This document shows positions 6,751-16,110 of a stretch of 16,110 nt of DNA, piece after piece. Made by a program: the position numbers and the translations under genes. The stretch comes from Kiloniellales bacterium. Lineage in GTDB: Bacteria; Pseudomonadota; Alphaproteobacteria; Kiloniellales; JAKSBE01. The notes beneath the pieces are model-generated. The model worked only from the letters and a program-made list of their open reading frames with translations. It had not been told where the DNA came from and did no database searches. Within the stretch, counting starts at the first letter, position 1, and each line of letters begins with the position of its first letter. Location: assembly GCA_030067055.1 (NCBI GenBank), contig JASJAL010000049.1, forward strand, positions 1 through 16,110, written 5' to 3'.

Positions 6751-8811
6751 TTGGCCAAGCTGACCATCGACGGCCGGGAGATCGAGGTCGAGGACGGCAT
6801 CACCGTCCTTCAGGCCTGCGAGCTGGCGGGGATCGAGATCCCGAGGTTCTGCTATCACGAGCGTTTGTCGGTCGCCGGCAATTGCCGTATGTGCCTGGTC
6901 GAGATGGAGCGCTCGCCGAAGCCCATCGCTTCCTGTGCCATGCCGGTCGCCGAGGGCATGGTGATCCATACCGACACGCCGGGGGTCAAGAAGGCCCGCA
7001 AGGGCGTGATGGAGTTCCTGCTAATCAATCATCCGCTGGACTGTCCGATCTGCGATCAGGGCGGCGAGTGCGACCTGCAGGATCAGGCCATGGCCTACGG
7101 CTTCGATAGCAGCCGCTACGAGGAGAACAAACGGGCGGTCAAAGAGAAGTACATGGGTCCCCTGATCAAGACCATCATGACCCGTTGCATCCACTGCACG
7201 CGCTGCGTCCGCCTGGCGACCGAAGTCGCCGGCGTCGAGGAGCTGGGCGCCCTGGGCCGTGGCGAGCACCTGGAGATCTCGACCCTGGAGCAGGCCATCG
7301 ATTCCGAGCTCTCCGGCAACCTGGTCGACGTCTGCCCGGTCGGCGCCCTGACCTCCAAGCCCTACGCTTTCTCCGCCCGGCCTTGGGAGCTGCGCAAGAC
7401 GTCCTCGATCGACGCCCTGGACGCGGTCGGCTCCAACATCCGGGTCGACTGCCGTGGCCGCGAAGTGATGCGGGTGCTGCCGCGCCTGCACGAGGACGTC
7501 AACGAGGAATGGATCTCGGACAAGACCCGCCACGCCTGCGACGGTCTCCGCCGCCAGCGCCTCGACCGGCCCTACGTCCGGCGCGATGGCAAGCTGCAGG
7601 AGGCGACCTGGGACGAAGCCTTCAAGGCCGTCGCCGACCGGGTCTCGGGACTGTCCGGCGAGAAGATCGCGGCCATCGCCGGTGACCTCTGCGATGCCGA
7701 GTCAATGCTGGCGCTCAAGGACCTGATGGCGGCCCTCGGCTCGCCCAATCTTGATTGCCGTCAGGACGGGGCAAAGCTGGAGGCCGCACCTCGTGCCGGC
7801 TACCTCTTCAACACCACCATCGCCGGCATCGAGGCGGCCGACGCCGCGCTTCTGATCGGCACCAACCCGCGTTGGGAAGCGGCGCTGGTCAACGCGCGCT
7901 TGCGCAAGCGCTTCCTGATGGGCGGATTCCGGGTCGGCGTGATCGGTCCCCAAGTCGACCTGACCTACCGGACCGATTACCTGGGCGCGGGCCCTGAGAC
8001 CCTCAAGGAACTGGCCGAGGGTCGCGGTGCCGGCGCCGAGATCCTGAGCAAGGCCGAGAATCCCATGCTGGTCCTGGGCATGGGCGCGCTGGCGCGACCC
8101 GACGGCGCTGCGGTTCTGGGCCTGGCGCGGAAGGCGGCGGAGAGCCTCGGCCTGATCAAGGACGGCTGGAACGGCTTCAACGTCCTGCACACGGCGGCGG
8201 CCCGGGTCGGTGGCCTCGACCTCGGCTTCCTGCCGCAGGCCGACGGCCGGGACGTCCCAGGCATCCTCGAGGGCGCCGGCAAGGGCGAGATCGAGGCCGT
8301 GTTCCTGCTCGGCGCCGACGAGATCGACATGGCGGCCCTCGGCCAGGCCTTCGTGGTCTACCAGGGCCATCACGGTGACGCCGGTGCGCATCGTGCCGAC
8401 GTGATCCTGCCGAGCGCCGCCTACACCGAGAAGAACGGCACCTACGTCAACACCGAAGGCCGGGTGCAGCTCGGCCGCTTGGCAGGCTTCCCGCCCGGCG
8501 ATGCGCGCGAGGACTGGACCATTCTGCGCGCTCTCTCGGAGGCCTTTGGCAAGCCCTTGCCTTACAACAACCTCGGCGAATTGCGTCAGCGCCTGGTTCA
8601 GACCAACGCGGTCTTCGGCGCGGTCGACCAAATCCAGCCGGCGGACTGGGGCGAATTCGGTGCTGTCGGCGCGCTGGATCCGGCACCCTTCACCTCGCCG
8701 GTCGACAACTTCTACATGACCGACCCGATCAGCCGGGCTTCGGAGACCATGGCCGCCTGTACCGAGGCCTTCGTCTCCGGCCGGGCGGAGGCGACCGGCA
8801 CCCATGGCTGA
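6751..8811 (+). CDS. nuoG: NADH-quinone oxidoreductase subunit G, TTG start
   Basis: A 686-residue subunit (mitochondrial 75 kDa) at the head of the peripheral arm. The N-terminal ferredoxin domain binds N1b through Cys34, Cys45, Cys48 and Cys62. N5 is bound by His94, Cys98, Cys101 and Cys107 ([14 protein letters not shown]), and N4 by Cys146, Cys149, Cys152 (CIHCTRCVR) and Cys195 (DVCPVGAL). The four cysteines of the extra N7 cluster of E. coli and Thermus are absent, as in mitochondria. The rest is a molybdopterin-oxidoreductase-like domain without cofactor. The start codon is TTG. It is preferred because (M)[12 protein letters not shown] aligns with the usual family N-terminus, GGAG at 6739-6742 lies 8 nt upstream, and there is no ATG nearby. 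Its end overlaps nuoH by 8 nt. Confidence 0.97.
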   Translation: MAKLTIDGREIEVEDGITVLQACELAGIEIPRFCYHERLSVAGNCRMCLVEMERSPKPIASCAMPVAEGMVIHTDTPGVKKARKGVMEFLLINHPLDCPICDQGGECDLQDQAMAYGFDSSRYEENKRAVKEKYMGPLIKTIMTRCIHCTRCVRLATEVAGVEELGALGRGEHLEISTLEQAIDSELSGNLVDVCPVGALTSKPYAFSARPWELRKTSSIDALDAVGSNIRVDCRGREVMRVLPRLHEDVNEEWISDKTRHACDGLRRQRLDRPYVRRDGKLQEATWDEAFKAVADRVSGLSGEKIAAIAGDLCDAESMLALKDLMAALGSPNLDCRQDGAKLEAAPRAGYLFNTTIAGIEAADAALLIGTNPRWEAALVNARLRKRFLMGGFRVGVIGPQVDLTYRTDYLGAGPETLKELAEGRGAGAEILSKAENPMLVLGMGALARPDGAAVLGLARKAAESLGLIKDGWNGFNVLHTAAARVGGLDLGFLPQADGRDVPGILEGAGKGEIEAVFLLGADEIDMAALGQAFVVYQGHHGDAGAHRADVILPSAAYTEKNGTYVNTEGRVQLGRLAGFPPGDAREDWTILRALSEAFGKPLPYNNLGELRQRLVQTNAVFGAVDQIQPADWGEFGAVGALDPAPFTSPVDNFYMTDPISRASETMAACTEAFVSGRAEATGTHG

Positions 8812-9817
8812 TACCTTTTTTGGAGTCTTCGGGGACAACTTGATTACCCAGGGCATTTGGATCGTTCTCATGATCGTTGCCCTGCTGGTCCCGCTGCTGC
8901 TCTCCGTGGCCTACCTGACCTATGCCGAACGCAAGGTCATCGGCGGCATGCAGCTGCGCAAGGGCCCCAACGTCGTCGGCCCCTTCGGCCTGCTGCAGCC
9001 CATCGCCGATGCGCTCAAGCTGCTGTTCAAGGAAACGATCCTGCCAGCGGGCGCCAATCCGATCGTCTTCCTGATGGCGCCGATGCTGACCTTCATCCTG
9101 GCTCTGATTGCCTGGGCGGTCATTCCGGTCGGCGCCGGAATGGTTCTGGCCGACATCAACGTCGGCATGCTCTATCTCTTCGCGATTTCGTCGCTCGGCG
9201 TCTATGGCGTGATCATGGCCGGCTGGGCCTCGAACTCGAAGTACCCCTTCCTCGGCGCCCTGCGCTCGGCGGCGCAGATGGTCTCCTACGAAGTCTCTAT
9301 GGGCTTCGTGATCATCACCGTGATCCTCTTCGCGGGCTCGCTGAACCTGACCGATATCGTCGAGGCGCAGCGCGACGGCTGGTTCGTCTTCAGCATGTTG
9401 CTGCCGATGTTCGTCGTCTTCTTCATCTCGATCCTGGCCGAGACAAATCGTTCGCCCTTCGACCTGCCGGAGGGTGAATCGGAGCTGGTCGCCGGCTTCT
9501 TCGTCGAGTACTCGGCGATGACCTTCGCGCTCTTCTTCCTGGGTGAATACGCCAACATGATCCTGATGAGCGCGATGACCGCGATCTTGTTCCTCGGCGG
9601 CTGGCTGCCGCCGATCGACGTCGCGCCCTTCAACTGGATCCCAGGACCGATCTGGTTCGCCGCGAAGATTGCCTTGGTACTCTTCGGCTTCCTGTGGGTG
9701 CGTGCGACCTTCCCGCGCTTCCGCTACGACCAGCTGATGCGCCTGGGCTGGAAGGTGTTCTTGCCGCTGACCCTGCTGTGGGTCTTCCTGACCGCGGCCT
9801 ACGTGGTCTTCGTCTAG
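8804..9817 (+). CDS. nuoH: NADH-quinone oxidoreductase subunit H
   Basis: A 337-residue membrane subunit (mitochondrial ND1) with about eight hydrophobic helices. It joins the two arms and forms the entrance of the quinone channel. Family motifs are [16 protein letters not shown] (41-56), [19 protein letters not shown] (140-158) and [19 protein letters not shown] (212-230). The last is the acidic cytoplasmic loop thought to link quinone chemistry to pumping. GGAGG at 8787-8791 precedes the ATG, which lies inside the end of nuoG. A 59-bp gap follows; no structure was found in it apart from the nuoI ribosome site. Confidence 0.98.
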   Translation: MADTFFGVFGDNLITQGIWIVLMIVALLVPLLLSVAYLTYAERKVIGGMQLRKGPNVVGPFGLLQPIADALKLLFKETILPAGANPIVFLMAPMLTFILALIAWAVIPVGAGMVLADINVGMLYLFAISSLGVYGVIMAGWASNSKYPFLGALRSAAQMVSYEVSMGFVIITVILFAGSLNLTDIVEAQRDGWFVFSMLLPMFVVFFISILAETNRSPFDLPEGESELVAGFFVEYSAMTFALFFLGEYANMILMSAMTAILFLGGWLPPIDVAPFNWIPGPIWFAAKIALVLFGFLWVRATFPRFRYDQLMRLGWKVFLPLTLLWVFLTAAYVVFV

Positions 9818-9876
9818 GGGGGCGACCGTGCAGTGTAGACGCAACCGAGTTTCGCGGGGGGAAGGGTAGATCTGAC

Positions 9877-10365
9877 ATGTCGTTCCTCGATCGCACCGTG
9901 CGTTCCTTTCTCCTGCTCGAGCTGCTTTCGGGCCTGTGGCTCACCTTGCGCTATCTCTTCAAGCCGAAGGTGACCCTGAACTATCCCTACGAGAAGGGGC
10001 CGCTTAGTCCTCGCTTCCGCGGAGAGCATGCACTTCGTCGCTACCCCAACGGTGAGGAGCGCTGCATCGCCTGCAAGCTCTGCGAAGCGATTTGCCCGGC
10101 GCAGGCCATCACCATCGAGGCCGAGCCGCGCGAGGACGGCAGCCGGCGGACGACGCGCTACGACATCGATATGACCAAGTGCATCTACTGCGGCTTTTGC
10201 CAGGAAGCCTGCCCGGTGGATGCCATCGTGGAAGGGCCGAACTTCGAGTTCGCCGCCGAGACCCGGGAGGAGCTGTTCTACAACAAGGACAAGCTGCTCG
10301 CGAACGGGGAGCGCTGGGAACAGGAGATCGCGCTCAACATCTCTCTCGACGCGCCCTATCGCTAG
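9877..10365 (+). CDS. nuoI: NADH-quinone oxidoreductase subunit I
   Basis: A 162-residue ferredoxin-like subunit (mitochondrial TYKY) holding the two [4Fe-4S] clusters N6a and N6b, which feed N2. The two CxxCxxCxxxCP motifs are Cys63, 66, 69, 73 ([12 protein letters not shown]) and Cys102, 105, 108, 112 ([12 protein letters not shown]). An amphipathic N-terminal helix (about 7-29) lies on the membrane. The frame is open upstream to 9694 inside nuoH, but ATG at 9877 with AAGGG at 9862-9866 gives the standard family length and N-terminus. The 95-bp gap to nuoJ is the largest in the operon and holds a possible 17-codon frame. Confidence 0.98.
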   Translation: MSFLDRTVRSFLLLELLSGLWLTLRYLFKPKVTLNYPYEKGPLSPRFRGEHALRRYPNGEERCIACKLCEAICPAQAITIEAEPREDGSRRTTRYDIDMTKCIYCGFCQEACPVDAIVEGPNFEFAAETREELFYNKDKLLANGERWEQEIALNISLDAPYR

Positions 10366-10410
10366 CGGGCGGGCGAGGAAGACCGAGACGACGTAAGGGG
10401 AACCCGGGGG

Positions 10411-10464
10411 ATGCAACAGCAGATTGGCGGTGAAAGGCCTGCCGAAGGGGAGCGCCGGTCATGA
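10411..10464 (+). CDS. Possible 17-residue leader peptide coupled to nuoJ
   Basis: The short frame [17 protein letters not shown] begins with ATG at 10411, preceded by AAGGGG at 10395-10400. Its TGA (10462-10464) overlaps the nuoJ ATG as ATGA, the same arrangement as nuoD-nuoE. The nuoJ ribosome site (AAGGGGAG, 10445-10452) lies inside it. Its translation could expose or coordinate nuoJ initiation. It has no homology that can be judged by eye, and a chance frame of this size is common in GC-rich DNA. Confidence 0.25.
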   Translation: MQQQIGGERPAEGERRS

Positions 10465-11075
10465 TCATTCAGGCCTTGGCTTTCTATCTCTTCGCCGCGG
10501 TCACTCTGGCCTCTGCGGTCATGGTGATCTCCGCGCGCAACCCGGTGCATTCCGTGCTGTTCCTGATCCTGGCCTTTTTCAATGCCGCCGCGCTCTTCGT
10601 GCTGATGGGCGCGGAGTTCCTGGCGATGATTCTGGTTGTGGTCTACGTCGGCGCAGTCGCGGTGCTGTTCCTCTTCGTGGTGATGATGCTGGACATCAAC
10701 TTCGTCGCCCTGCGCGAGGGCTTCTTGCAGTACCTGCCGGTCGGCGGGCTGATCGGCCTGATCCTGCTGGTCGAACTGATCATGGTCGTGGCGGCCTGGT
10801 CGGTGGCGCCCGACGCGCCTGCGGTCGCCAGCTTGCCGATCCCGCCGCCGACCGAGGTCGACAACACCACGGCGATCGGAAAGGTGCTCTACACCAAGTA
10901 CATCTATCTCTTCCAGGCCTCCGGGCTGGTGCTCCTTGTCGCCATGGTCGGCGCCATCGTCCTGACCCTGCGCCAGCGCGAGGGCGTGCGCCGCCAGTCG
11001 ATCTCCCGACAGATCGGGCGCCGCCGCGAAGAGGGCGTGGAGCTCAAAGACATGCCGAGCGGTAGCGGGGTCTAG
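10461..11075 (+). CDS. nuoJ: NADH-quinone oxidoreductase subunit J
   Basis: A 204-residue membrane subunit (mitochondrial ND6) with five hydrophobic helices. The third, [19 protein letters not shown] (56-74), is the conserved segment containing the pi-bulge that changes shape in the catalytic cycle; Tyr62 is the conserved Tyr. After the last helix (about 151-169) there is an Arg/Glu-rich cytoplasmic tail (about 172-204). AAGGGGAG at 10445-10452 is a strong ribosome site. Four bases separate its stop from nuoK. Confidence 0.97.
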   Translation: MIIQALAFYLFAAVTLASAVMVISARNPVHSVLFLILAFFNAAALFVLMGAEFLAMILVVVYVGAVAVLFLFVVMMLDINFVALREGFLQYLPVGGLIGLILLVELIMVVAAWSVAPDAPAVASLPIPPPTEVDNTTAIGKVLYTKYIYLFQASGLVLLVAMVGAIVLTLRQREGVRRQSISRQIGRRREEGVELKDMPSGSGV

Positions 11076-11079
11076 CGCG

Positions 11080-11391
11080 ATGTTCGAAATCGGCCTTGGG
11101 CACTACCTCACCGTCGCGGCGATCCTCTTCACCCTGGGGATCTTCGGCATCTTCTTGAACCGCAAAAACGTCATCATCATCCTGATGTCCATCGAGCTGA
11201 TGCTGCTGGCGGTCAACATCAACCTGGTCGCCTTCTCGACCCATCTCCAGGACTTGGTCGGCCAGGTCTTCGCGATGTTCGTCCTCACCGTGGCCGCGGC
11301 CGAGGCGGCCATCGGCCTTGCGATCCTCGTGGTCTTCTTCCGCAATCGCGGCTCGATCGAGGTCGAAGACGTCAACATGATGAAGGGCTGA
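11080..11391 (+). CDS. nuoK: NADH-quinone oxidoreductase subunit K
   Basis: A 103-residue membrane subunit (mitochondrial ND4L) with three helices (about 8-24, 30-50 and 62-87). Glu39 ([11 protein letters not shown]) and Glu75 ([10 protein letters not shown]) are the two buried glutamates that carry protons across the E-channel; they match Glu36 and Glu72 of E. coli. No strong ribosome site is visible, so coupling with nuoJ is likely. Eight bases separate it from nuoL. Confidence 0.98.
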   Translation: MFEIGLGHYLTVAAILFTLGIFGIFLNRKNVIIILMSIELMLLAVNINLVAFSTHLQDLVGQVFAMFVLTVAAAEAAIGLAILVVFFRNRGSIEVEDVNMMKG

Positions 11392-11399
11392 GCGCAGCC

Positions 11400-13346
11400 A
11401 TGGATGTCATAGCCGTCTTCGCCCCTCTGCTGGGGGCCGCGATCGCCGGATTGCTTGGCCGCCAGATAGGGGACCGCGCATCCCAGCTCGTCTCCTGCGG
11501 GCTGATGCTGGTGTCCGGCTTGTTCTCGCTTCTGGTCTTCAAGGCGGTCGTCGTCGACGGCGAGACCTGGACGACGGAGCTCTTCACCTGGATCGACTCC
11601 GGCACCTTCGAGGTGTCCTGGGCCCTGCGCATCGACACCCTCAGCGCGGTCATGCTCCTGGTGGTGTCCAACATCTCGGCGCTGATCCATATCTACTCGA
11701 TCGGCTACATGTCCCACGACAAGTCGATCCCGCGCTTCTTCTCCTACCTGTCGCTCTTCACCTTCTTCATGCTGATGCTGGTGACGGCGGACAACTTCCT
11801 GCAGATGTTCTTCGGCTGGGAAGGGGTCGGGCTGGCGTCCTACCTGCTGATCGGTTTCTGGTACGAGCGGCCCAGCGCCTGTGCGGCGGCGATCAAGGCC
11901 TTCCTGGTCAACCGGGTCGGCGACGTCGGCTTCGCCCTCGGGATCATGGCCTGCTTCGTCCTTTTCGGCGCGGTCAGCTTCGACGAGGTCTTCGCGGTGG
12001 TACCGCAGATGGAGGAAGCTCGCTTCGTCTTCCTCGGCGCCGAGTGGCACGCCCTGACCGTGACCTGCATCCTGCTGTTCATCGGCGCCATGGGCAAATC
12101 GGCCCAGCTCGGCCTGCACACCTGGCTGCCCGACGCCATGGAAGGCCCGACCCCGGTCTCGGCGCTGATCCACGCAGCGACCATGGTCACCGCCGGCGTC
12201 TTCATGGTCTGCCGGCTGTCGCCGATGTTCGAGTACGCGCCGATCGCCCTCCAGATGGTTACTTACGTCGGCGCAGCGACGGCCTTCTTTGCCGCCACGA
12301 TCGGTCTTACTCAGTTCGACATCAAGCGGGTCATTGCCTATTCGACCTGCAGCCAGCTCGGCTACATGTTCTTCGCGGCCGGCGTCTCCGCCTACGGCGC
12401 GGCCATGTTCCATCTGATGACCCATGCCTTCTTCAAGGCGCTGCTGTTCCTTGGCTCGGGCTCGGTGATTCATGCCATGTCGGACGAGCAGGACATGCGC
12501 AAGATGGGCGGCCTCTACAAGATGATCCCGATCACCTACGCCATGATGTGGATCGGCAGTCTGGCGCTGGCCGGCATCGGCATCCCCGGGGTTTTCGGCT
12601 TCGCCGGCTTCTACTCCAAGGACATGATCCTGGAGGCGGCCTTTGCGGATCACAGCCTGCACGGCAACTTCGCCTTCTGGCTGGGCATCGCGGCGGCCTT
12701 CATGACCGCCTTCTACTCCTGGCGCCTGCTGATCCTGACCTTCCACGGCCGCCCGCGGGCGAGCGATGAGGTCATGTCGCACGTTCACGAGTCCCCCTGG
12801 GTGATGCTGGCGCCGCTGGTGGTGCTCGCGATCGGTGCGGTCCTCGCCGGGCTCATCGGCTACAACGCCTTTGTCGGCGACGGCCGCGCGGCCTTCTGGG
12901 GCGAGGCGATCCGGGTGCTGGCCGACAACGACACCATCGAGGGCGCTCACCACGTGCCGCTCTGGGTCAAGCTCCTGCCGCTGGTGATGGCGGTGAGCGG
13001 GATCGGCCTGGCCTATGTCATGTACATGCTGCGCCCCGACCTGCCCGGCGCCGTGGTCAGGATGTTCCGTCCGGTCCACACCTTCTTCTTCAATAAGTGG
13101 TTCTTCGACGAGCTCTACGACTGGATCTTCGTCCGGCCGGCCGTCTACCTGGGCTATGGCTTCTGGAAGGCGGGCGACGGCGCGGTCATCGACGGGGTCG
13201 GGCCGGATGGCGTCGCCGCGGCGACCCGCAACTTAGCCAAACGTTTCAGCGCCCTGCAGAGCGGCTACCTCTACCACTACGCCTTCGCCATGCTGATCGG
13301 CGTCGTGGTGCTGGCCTCCTGGTACATCTTCTCGCAGGCGGGGTAG
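11400..13346 (+). CDS. nuoL: NADH-quinone oxidoreductase subunit L
   Basis: A 648-residue antiporter-like proton pump (mitochondrial ND5) at the tip of the membrane arm. Proton-path residues are visible: Glu141 in FFGWEGVGLASYLL, Asp175 in NRVGDVG and Lys233 in GAMGKSAQLGLHTWLPDAM (E. coli Glu144, Asp178, Lys229). The C-terminal part includes the long lateral helix and final anchor, ending YHYAFAMLIGVVVLASWYIF. The ATG at 11400 has AAGGG at 11383-11387. Full length and undamaged; six bases separate it from nuoM. Confidence 0.98.
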   Translation: MDVIAVFAPLLGAAIAGLLGRQIGDRASQLVSCGLMLVSGLFSLLVFKAVVVDGETWTTELFTWIDSGTFEVSWALRIDTLSAVMLLVVSNISALIHIYSIGYMSHDKSIPRFFSYLSLFTFFMLMLVTADNFLQMFFGWEGVGLASYLLIGFWYERPSACAAAIKAFLVNRVGDVGFALGIMACFVLFGAVSFDEVFAVVPQMEEARFVFLGAEWHALTVTCILLFIGAMGKSAQLGLHTWLPDAMEGPTPVSALIHAATMVTAGVFMVCRLSPMFEYAPIALQMVTYVGAATAFFAATIGLTQFDIKRVIAYSTCSQLGYMFFAAGVSAYGAAMFHLMTHAFFKALLFLGSGSVIHAMSDEQDMRKMGGLYKMIPITYAMMWIGSLALAGIGIPGVFGFAGFYSKDMILEAAFADHSLHGNFAFWLGIAAAFMTAFYSWRLLILTFHGRPRASDEVMSHVHESPWVMLAPLVVLAIGAVLAGLIGYNAFVGDGRAAFWGEAIRVLADNDTIEGAHHVPLWVKLLPLVMAVSGIGLAYVMYMLRPDLPGAVVRMFRPVHTFFFNKWFFDELYDWIFVRPAVYLGYGFWKAGDGAVIDGVGPDGVAAATRNLAKRFSALQSGYLYHYAFAMLIGVVVLASWYIFSQAG

Positions 13347-13352
13347 GGCGCG

Positions 13353-14882
13353 ATGCTGGACAAGATCCTTACGGTCGTGACCTTCCTGCCGCTCGGGGCG
13401 GCGGTCTGCATCTTCCTGTTCTGCCGCGGCGCCGACGAGGCGGCGGTGGCGCGTAACGCCCGCTGGACTGCGCTCTTCGCATCCGGCTTCGTCTTCCTGC
13501 TGTCGCTGCTGATCTTCCAGAACTTCCAACCGGGCACCGCGGAATTCCAGTTCCTCGAGGAGGTGCCCTGGCTGCCCGACTACGGCATCAACTACAAGAT
13601 GGGTGTCGACGGGATCTCGGTGCTCTTCGTCCTGCTGACGACCCTCTTGACGCCGATCTGCATCTTGGCCAGCTGGGAGGCGATCCAGTCCCGGGTCAAG
13701 GAGTACATGATCGCCTTCCTGGTCCTCGAGGCGCTGCTGGTCGGCATGTTCTGCGCCCTGGATCTGGTCGTCTTCTACATTTTCTTCGAGGGCGTCCTGA
13801 TCCCGATGTTCCTGATCATCGGGGTTTGGGGCGGCGTGCGGCGGGTCTACGCGGCCTTCAAGTTCTTCCTCTATACCCTGGCCGGCTCGGTGCTGATGAT
13901 GCTGGCCATCCTGGCGATCTACTTCACCGCCGGCACCACCGATATCCCGACGCTCTTGACCACGCGACTGCCCGCAGACCTGCAGTTCTGGCTCTGGCTC
14001 GCCTTCTTCGCATCCTTTGCGGTCAAGGTCCCGATGTGGCCGGTCCACACCTGGCTGCCCGATGCCCATGTCGAGGCGCCGACCGCGGGCTCCGTCATGC
14101 TGGCCGGCGTGCTGCTGAAGATGGGCGCCTACGGCTTCGTGCGCTTCTCCCTGCCGATGCTGCCCGAGGCCTCGGTCTTCTTCACCCCGTTGATCTACAG
14201 CCTCTCGGTGGTGGCGGTGATCTACACCTCCCTGGTCGCCCTGGCCCAGGAGGACATGAAGAAGCTGATCGCCTATTCCTCGGTGGCCCACATGGGCTTC
14301 GTCACCATCGGCATCTTCACGGTCACCCAGCAGGGCATCGAGGGCGCGCTCTACCAGATGCTCTCGCACGGCATCGTCTCGGCGGCGCTGTTCCTTATTG
14401 TCGGCGTGATCTACGACCGCCTGCACACTCGCCTGATCGAGCGCTATGACGGCCTGGTCGAGCGTATGCCGGCCTACGCCCTGTTCTTCATGATCTTCAT
14501 GCTGGCCTCGGTGGGCCTGCCGGGGACCGGCGGCTTCGTCGGCGAGGTGCTGGTCCTGGTCGGCGTCTTCCAGGTCAACACCTGGGTCGCCTTGCTGGCG
14601 GCCACCAGCATGGTGCTGGGCGCGGCCTATATGCTCTACCTCTATCGCCGGGTCATCTTCGGGGTCATGACCAAGGAAGACCTGAAGGGGATCCTGGACA
14701 TCGGCTGGCGCGAGAAGGCGGTCTTCGCGCCGCTGATCGTGCTGGTGTTCTGGATGGGCATCTACCCGGCGACCTTCATCGACATGATGGCGGCGTCGGT
14801 GGGCAACCTGATCGACAACCACGCCGCCGCGATGGCCTCCTCGAAGGGCCTATCGGTCGCGGGCCTCCTGGGATTGGAGTAG
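13353..14882 (+). CDS. nuoM: NADH-quinone oxidoreductase subunit M
   Basis: A 509-residue antiporter-like proton pump (mitochondrial ND4) with about 14 helices. Glu146 in [14 protein letters not shown], Lys225 in [18 protein letters not shown] and Lys256 in [10 protein letters not shown] are the buried charged residues of the half-channels. [11 protein letters not shown] (about 389-399) is another conserved family segment. The ribosome site is weak (AGGG at 13345-13348), which suggests coupling with nuoL. Six bases separate it from nuoN. Confidence 0.98.
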   Translation: MLDKILTVVTFLPLGAAVCIFLFCRGADEAAVARNARWTALFASGFVFLLSLLIFQNFQPGTAEFQFLEEVPWLPDYGINYKMGVDGISVLFVLLTTLLTPICILASWEAIQSRVKEYMIAFLVLEALLVGMFCALDLVVFYIFFEGVLIPMFLIIGVWGGVRRVYAAFKFFLYTLAGSVLMMLAILAIYFTAGTTDIPTLLTTRLPADLQFWLWLAFFASFAVKVPMWPVHTWLPDAHVEAPTAGSVMLAGVLLKMGAYGFVRFSLPMLPEASVFFTPLIYSLSVVAVIYTSLVALAQEDMKKLIAYSSVAHMGFVTIGIFTVTQQGIEGALYQMLSHGIVSAALFLIVGVIYDRLHTRLIERYDGLVERMPAYALFFMIFMLASVGLPGTGGFVGEVLVLVGVFQVNTWVALLAATSMVLGAAYMLYLYRRVIFGVMTKEDLKGILDIGWREKAVFAPLIVLVFWMGIYPATFIDMMAASVGNLIDNHAAAMASSKGLSVAGLLGLE

Positions 14883-14888
14883 CGCACC

Positions 14889-16110
14889 ATGATTTCAGCC
14901 GATCTTGCCACCGCGCTGCCGGAGCTGTTCCTGGCTTGCGCCGGCATGGCGATCCTCATGGTCGGCGTGTTCCGCGGCGGCTCCGGCACCCGGTTGGTGC
15001 TCTGGCTCTGCGTGCTCAGCCTGGCCATCGCCTTCGGCATGGTGACTTTGGTCGGGCGCGGTGACGCCACGGCCTTCGGCGGGCTCTTCGTCGCCGATGC
15101 CTTTGGCGACTTCATGAAGGCCCTGGTCCTGATCGGCTCGGCGCTGACCATGATCATGTCCCTGGGCTATCTCGAGCGCGAGAAGATGACCCGCTTCGAG
15201 TTCCCGGTCCTGATGCTCTTCGCGACCCTCGGCATGCTGATGATGGTCTCGGCCAACGACCTGATCTCGTTGTACCTGGGCCTCGAACTGCAGAGCCTCT
15301 CGCTCTACGTGATCGCTGCCATCCGCCGCGACACCCTGCGTTCGACCGAGGCCGGGCTGAAGTACTTCGTTCTCGGCGCCCTTTCCTCGGGCATGCTGCT
15401 CTACGGAAGTTCGATGGTCTACGGCTTCGCCGGCACCACCTCCTTCGAGGATCTGGCGCAGGTCTTCGCCGCCGCTGCCGAGGTCGAGCAGGCGCCCTCC
15501 ATCGGGGTCATCTTCGGTCTGGTCTTCGTGGTCGCCGGCCTGGCCTTCAAGGTTTCGGCCGTGCCCTTCCACATGTGGACGCCCGATGTCTACGAAGGCG
15601 CGCCGACCCCGGTCACGGCCTTCTTCGCGACTGCGCCCAAGGTCGCAGCAATGGCGCTTTTCGTCCGCGTTCTGATGGAGCCCTTCGGCATCCTGGTCGA
15701 CCAGTGGCAGCAGATCGTCAGCCTGATCGCCGTTGCTTCTATGGTCCTCGGGGCCCTAGCCGCGATCGCCCAAACCAACATCAAGCGTCTGATGGCCTAT
15801 TCCTCGATCGGACACGTCGGCTACGCCCTGGTCGGGCTAGCTGCCGGGACCCAGGAGGGGGTGCGCGGCGTCGCCTTCTATCTCGCGATCTACGTGATCA
15901 TGAACCTCGGGACCTTCGCGGTGATCCTCTCCATGGTCCAGAAGGAGCGCATGGTCGAAGGCATCGATGACCTCAAGGGCTTGTCCAGGACCCATCCGAT
16001 GATGGCCTTCGCACTGGCCGCCTTCATGTTCTCGATGGCTGGGATCCCACCCTTGGCCGGTTTCTTCGGCAAGTTCTACGTCTTCATGGCCGCCATCGAG
16101 GCGGGGCTTT
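14889..16110 (+). CDS. nuoN: NADH-quinone oxidoreductase subunit N, cut by window end
   Basis: The first 407 residues of the third antiporter-like pump (mitochondrial ND2); the family is about 480 residues, so some 70-80 are missing beyond the window. Glu133 in [11 protein letters not shown], Lys221 in [15 protein letters not shown] and Lys251 in [10 protein letters not shown] are the conserved channel residues. [11 protein letters not shown] appears near residues 385-395. GGAG at 14876-14879 lies 9 nt before the ATG. There is no frameshift or stop up to the edge. It is normally the last nuo gene. Confidence 0.97.
   Translation, partial: MISADLATALPELFLACAGMAILMVGVFRGGSGTRLVLWLCVLSLAIAFGMVTLVGRGDATAFGGLFVADAFGDFMKALVLIGSALTMIMSLGYLEREKMTRFEFPVLMLFATLGMLMMVSANDLISLYLGLELQSLSLYVIAAIRRDTLRSTEAGLKYFVLGALSSGMLLYGSSMVYGFAGTTSFEDLAQVFAAAAEVEQAPSIGVIFGLVFVVAGLAFKVSAVPFHMWTPDVYEGAPTPVTAFFATAPKVAAMALFVRVLMEPFGILVDQWQQIVSLIAVASMVLGALAAIAQTNIKRLMAYSSIGHVGYALVGLAAGTQEGVRGVAFYLAIYVIMNLGTFAVILSMVQKERMVEGIDDLKGLSRTHPMMAFALAAFMFSMAGIPPLAGFFGKFYVFMAAIEAGL

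Noticed and set aside
7702..8871. A 389-codon antisense frame over nuoG
   Set aside because: Shadow of the NuoG frame; no independent evidence of coding.
9694..9876. A 61-residue N-terminal extension of NuoI overlapping nuoH
   Set aside because: The product from ATG 9877 already has the family length and N-terminus; the extension is the +1 frame of nuoH.
11103..13079. A 658-codon open frame antisense to nuoK and nuoL
   Set aside because: It mirrors the reading frames of conserved NuoK and NuoL on the opposite strand. The product is a His/Asp/Arg-rich string without domains, typical of shadow frames in GC-rich genes.
13233..14822. A 529-codon open frame antisense to nuoM
   Set aside because: Same reason: low-complexity Asp/Gln/His/Arg composition opposite a well conserved gene.
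2097..16110. Inserted accessory genes or a novel system inside the nuo operon
   Set aside because: All fourteen genes are canonical, in order and undamaged; apart from the possible 17-codon frame no extra gene is present.

Overview
The window comes from a GC-rich alphaproteobacterium. The gene order, separate nuoC and nuoD, a NuoG without the N7 cluster and the protein sequences all fit a Rhodospirillales-like lineage, but the genus cannot be told from the sequence. It holds three regions: the right-hand end of an integrated genetic element (1-1306), a short chromosomal stretch with one leftward gene (1307-2096), and the respiratory complex I operon nuoA to nuoN (2097-16110, with nuoN cut by the window end).

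The left end is the most interesting part. On the minus strand, a gene cut by the window edge encodes a hydrophilic protein that reaches a Walker A P-loop at its last visible residues. It resembles replication primase/helicase-type ATPases of mobile elements. Between this gene and position 1260 there is about 330 bp without a gene. It carries a strong hairpin, three tandem 10-bp repeats and an imperfect dyad. It ends abruptly at the 3' half of a tRNA-Asp(GUC) gene: anticodon loop to CCA is intact, but no matching 5' half is present. This is what an att junction looks like after an element integrates into a tRNA gene. The element lies to the left and the original chromosome resumes to the right.

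Next comes a leftward gene for an alkyltransferase-like (ATL) DNA-lesion binding protein, with Trp in place of the methyltransferase cysteine. It is divergent from nuoA. The intergenic space between them contains a perfect 8-11-8 inverted repeat and a plausible promoter for the nuo operon.

The nuo genes are in the canonical order A-B-C-D-E-F-G-H-I-J-K-L-M-N with no inserted accessory genes. They are mostly separated by less than 10 bp or overlap by 1-10 nt, so they probably form one transcription unit. NuoE, F and G form the NADH-oxidising module, B, C, D and I the quinone-reducing connecting module, and A, H, J, K, L, M and N the proton-pumping membrane arm. All expected Fe-S ligands and the key charged residues of the antiporter-like subunits are present. 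Two details stand out. nuoG starts with TTG. The nuoI-nuoJ gap holds a 17-codon open frame whose stop overlaps the nuoJ start as ATGA. No new multi-gene defence or metabolic system is visible; the novelty is in the att junction and its truncated element.
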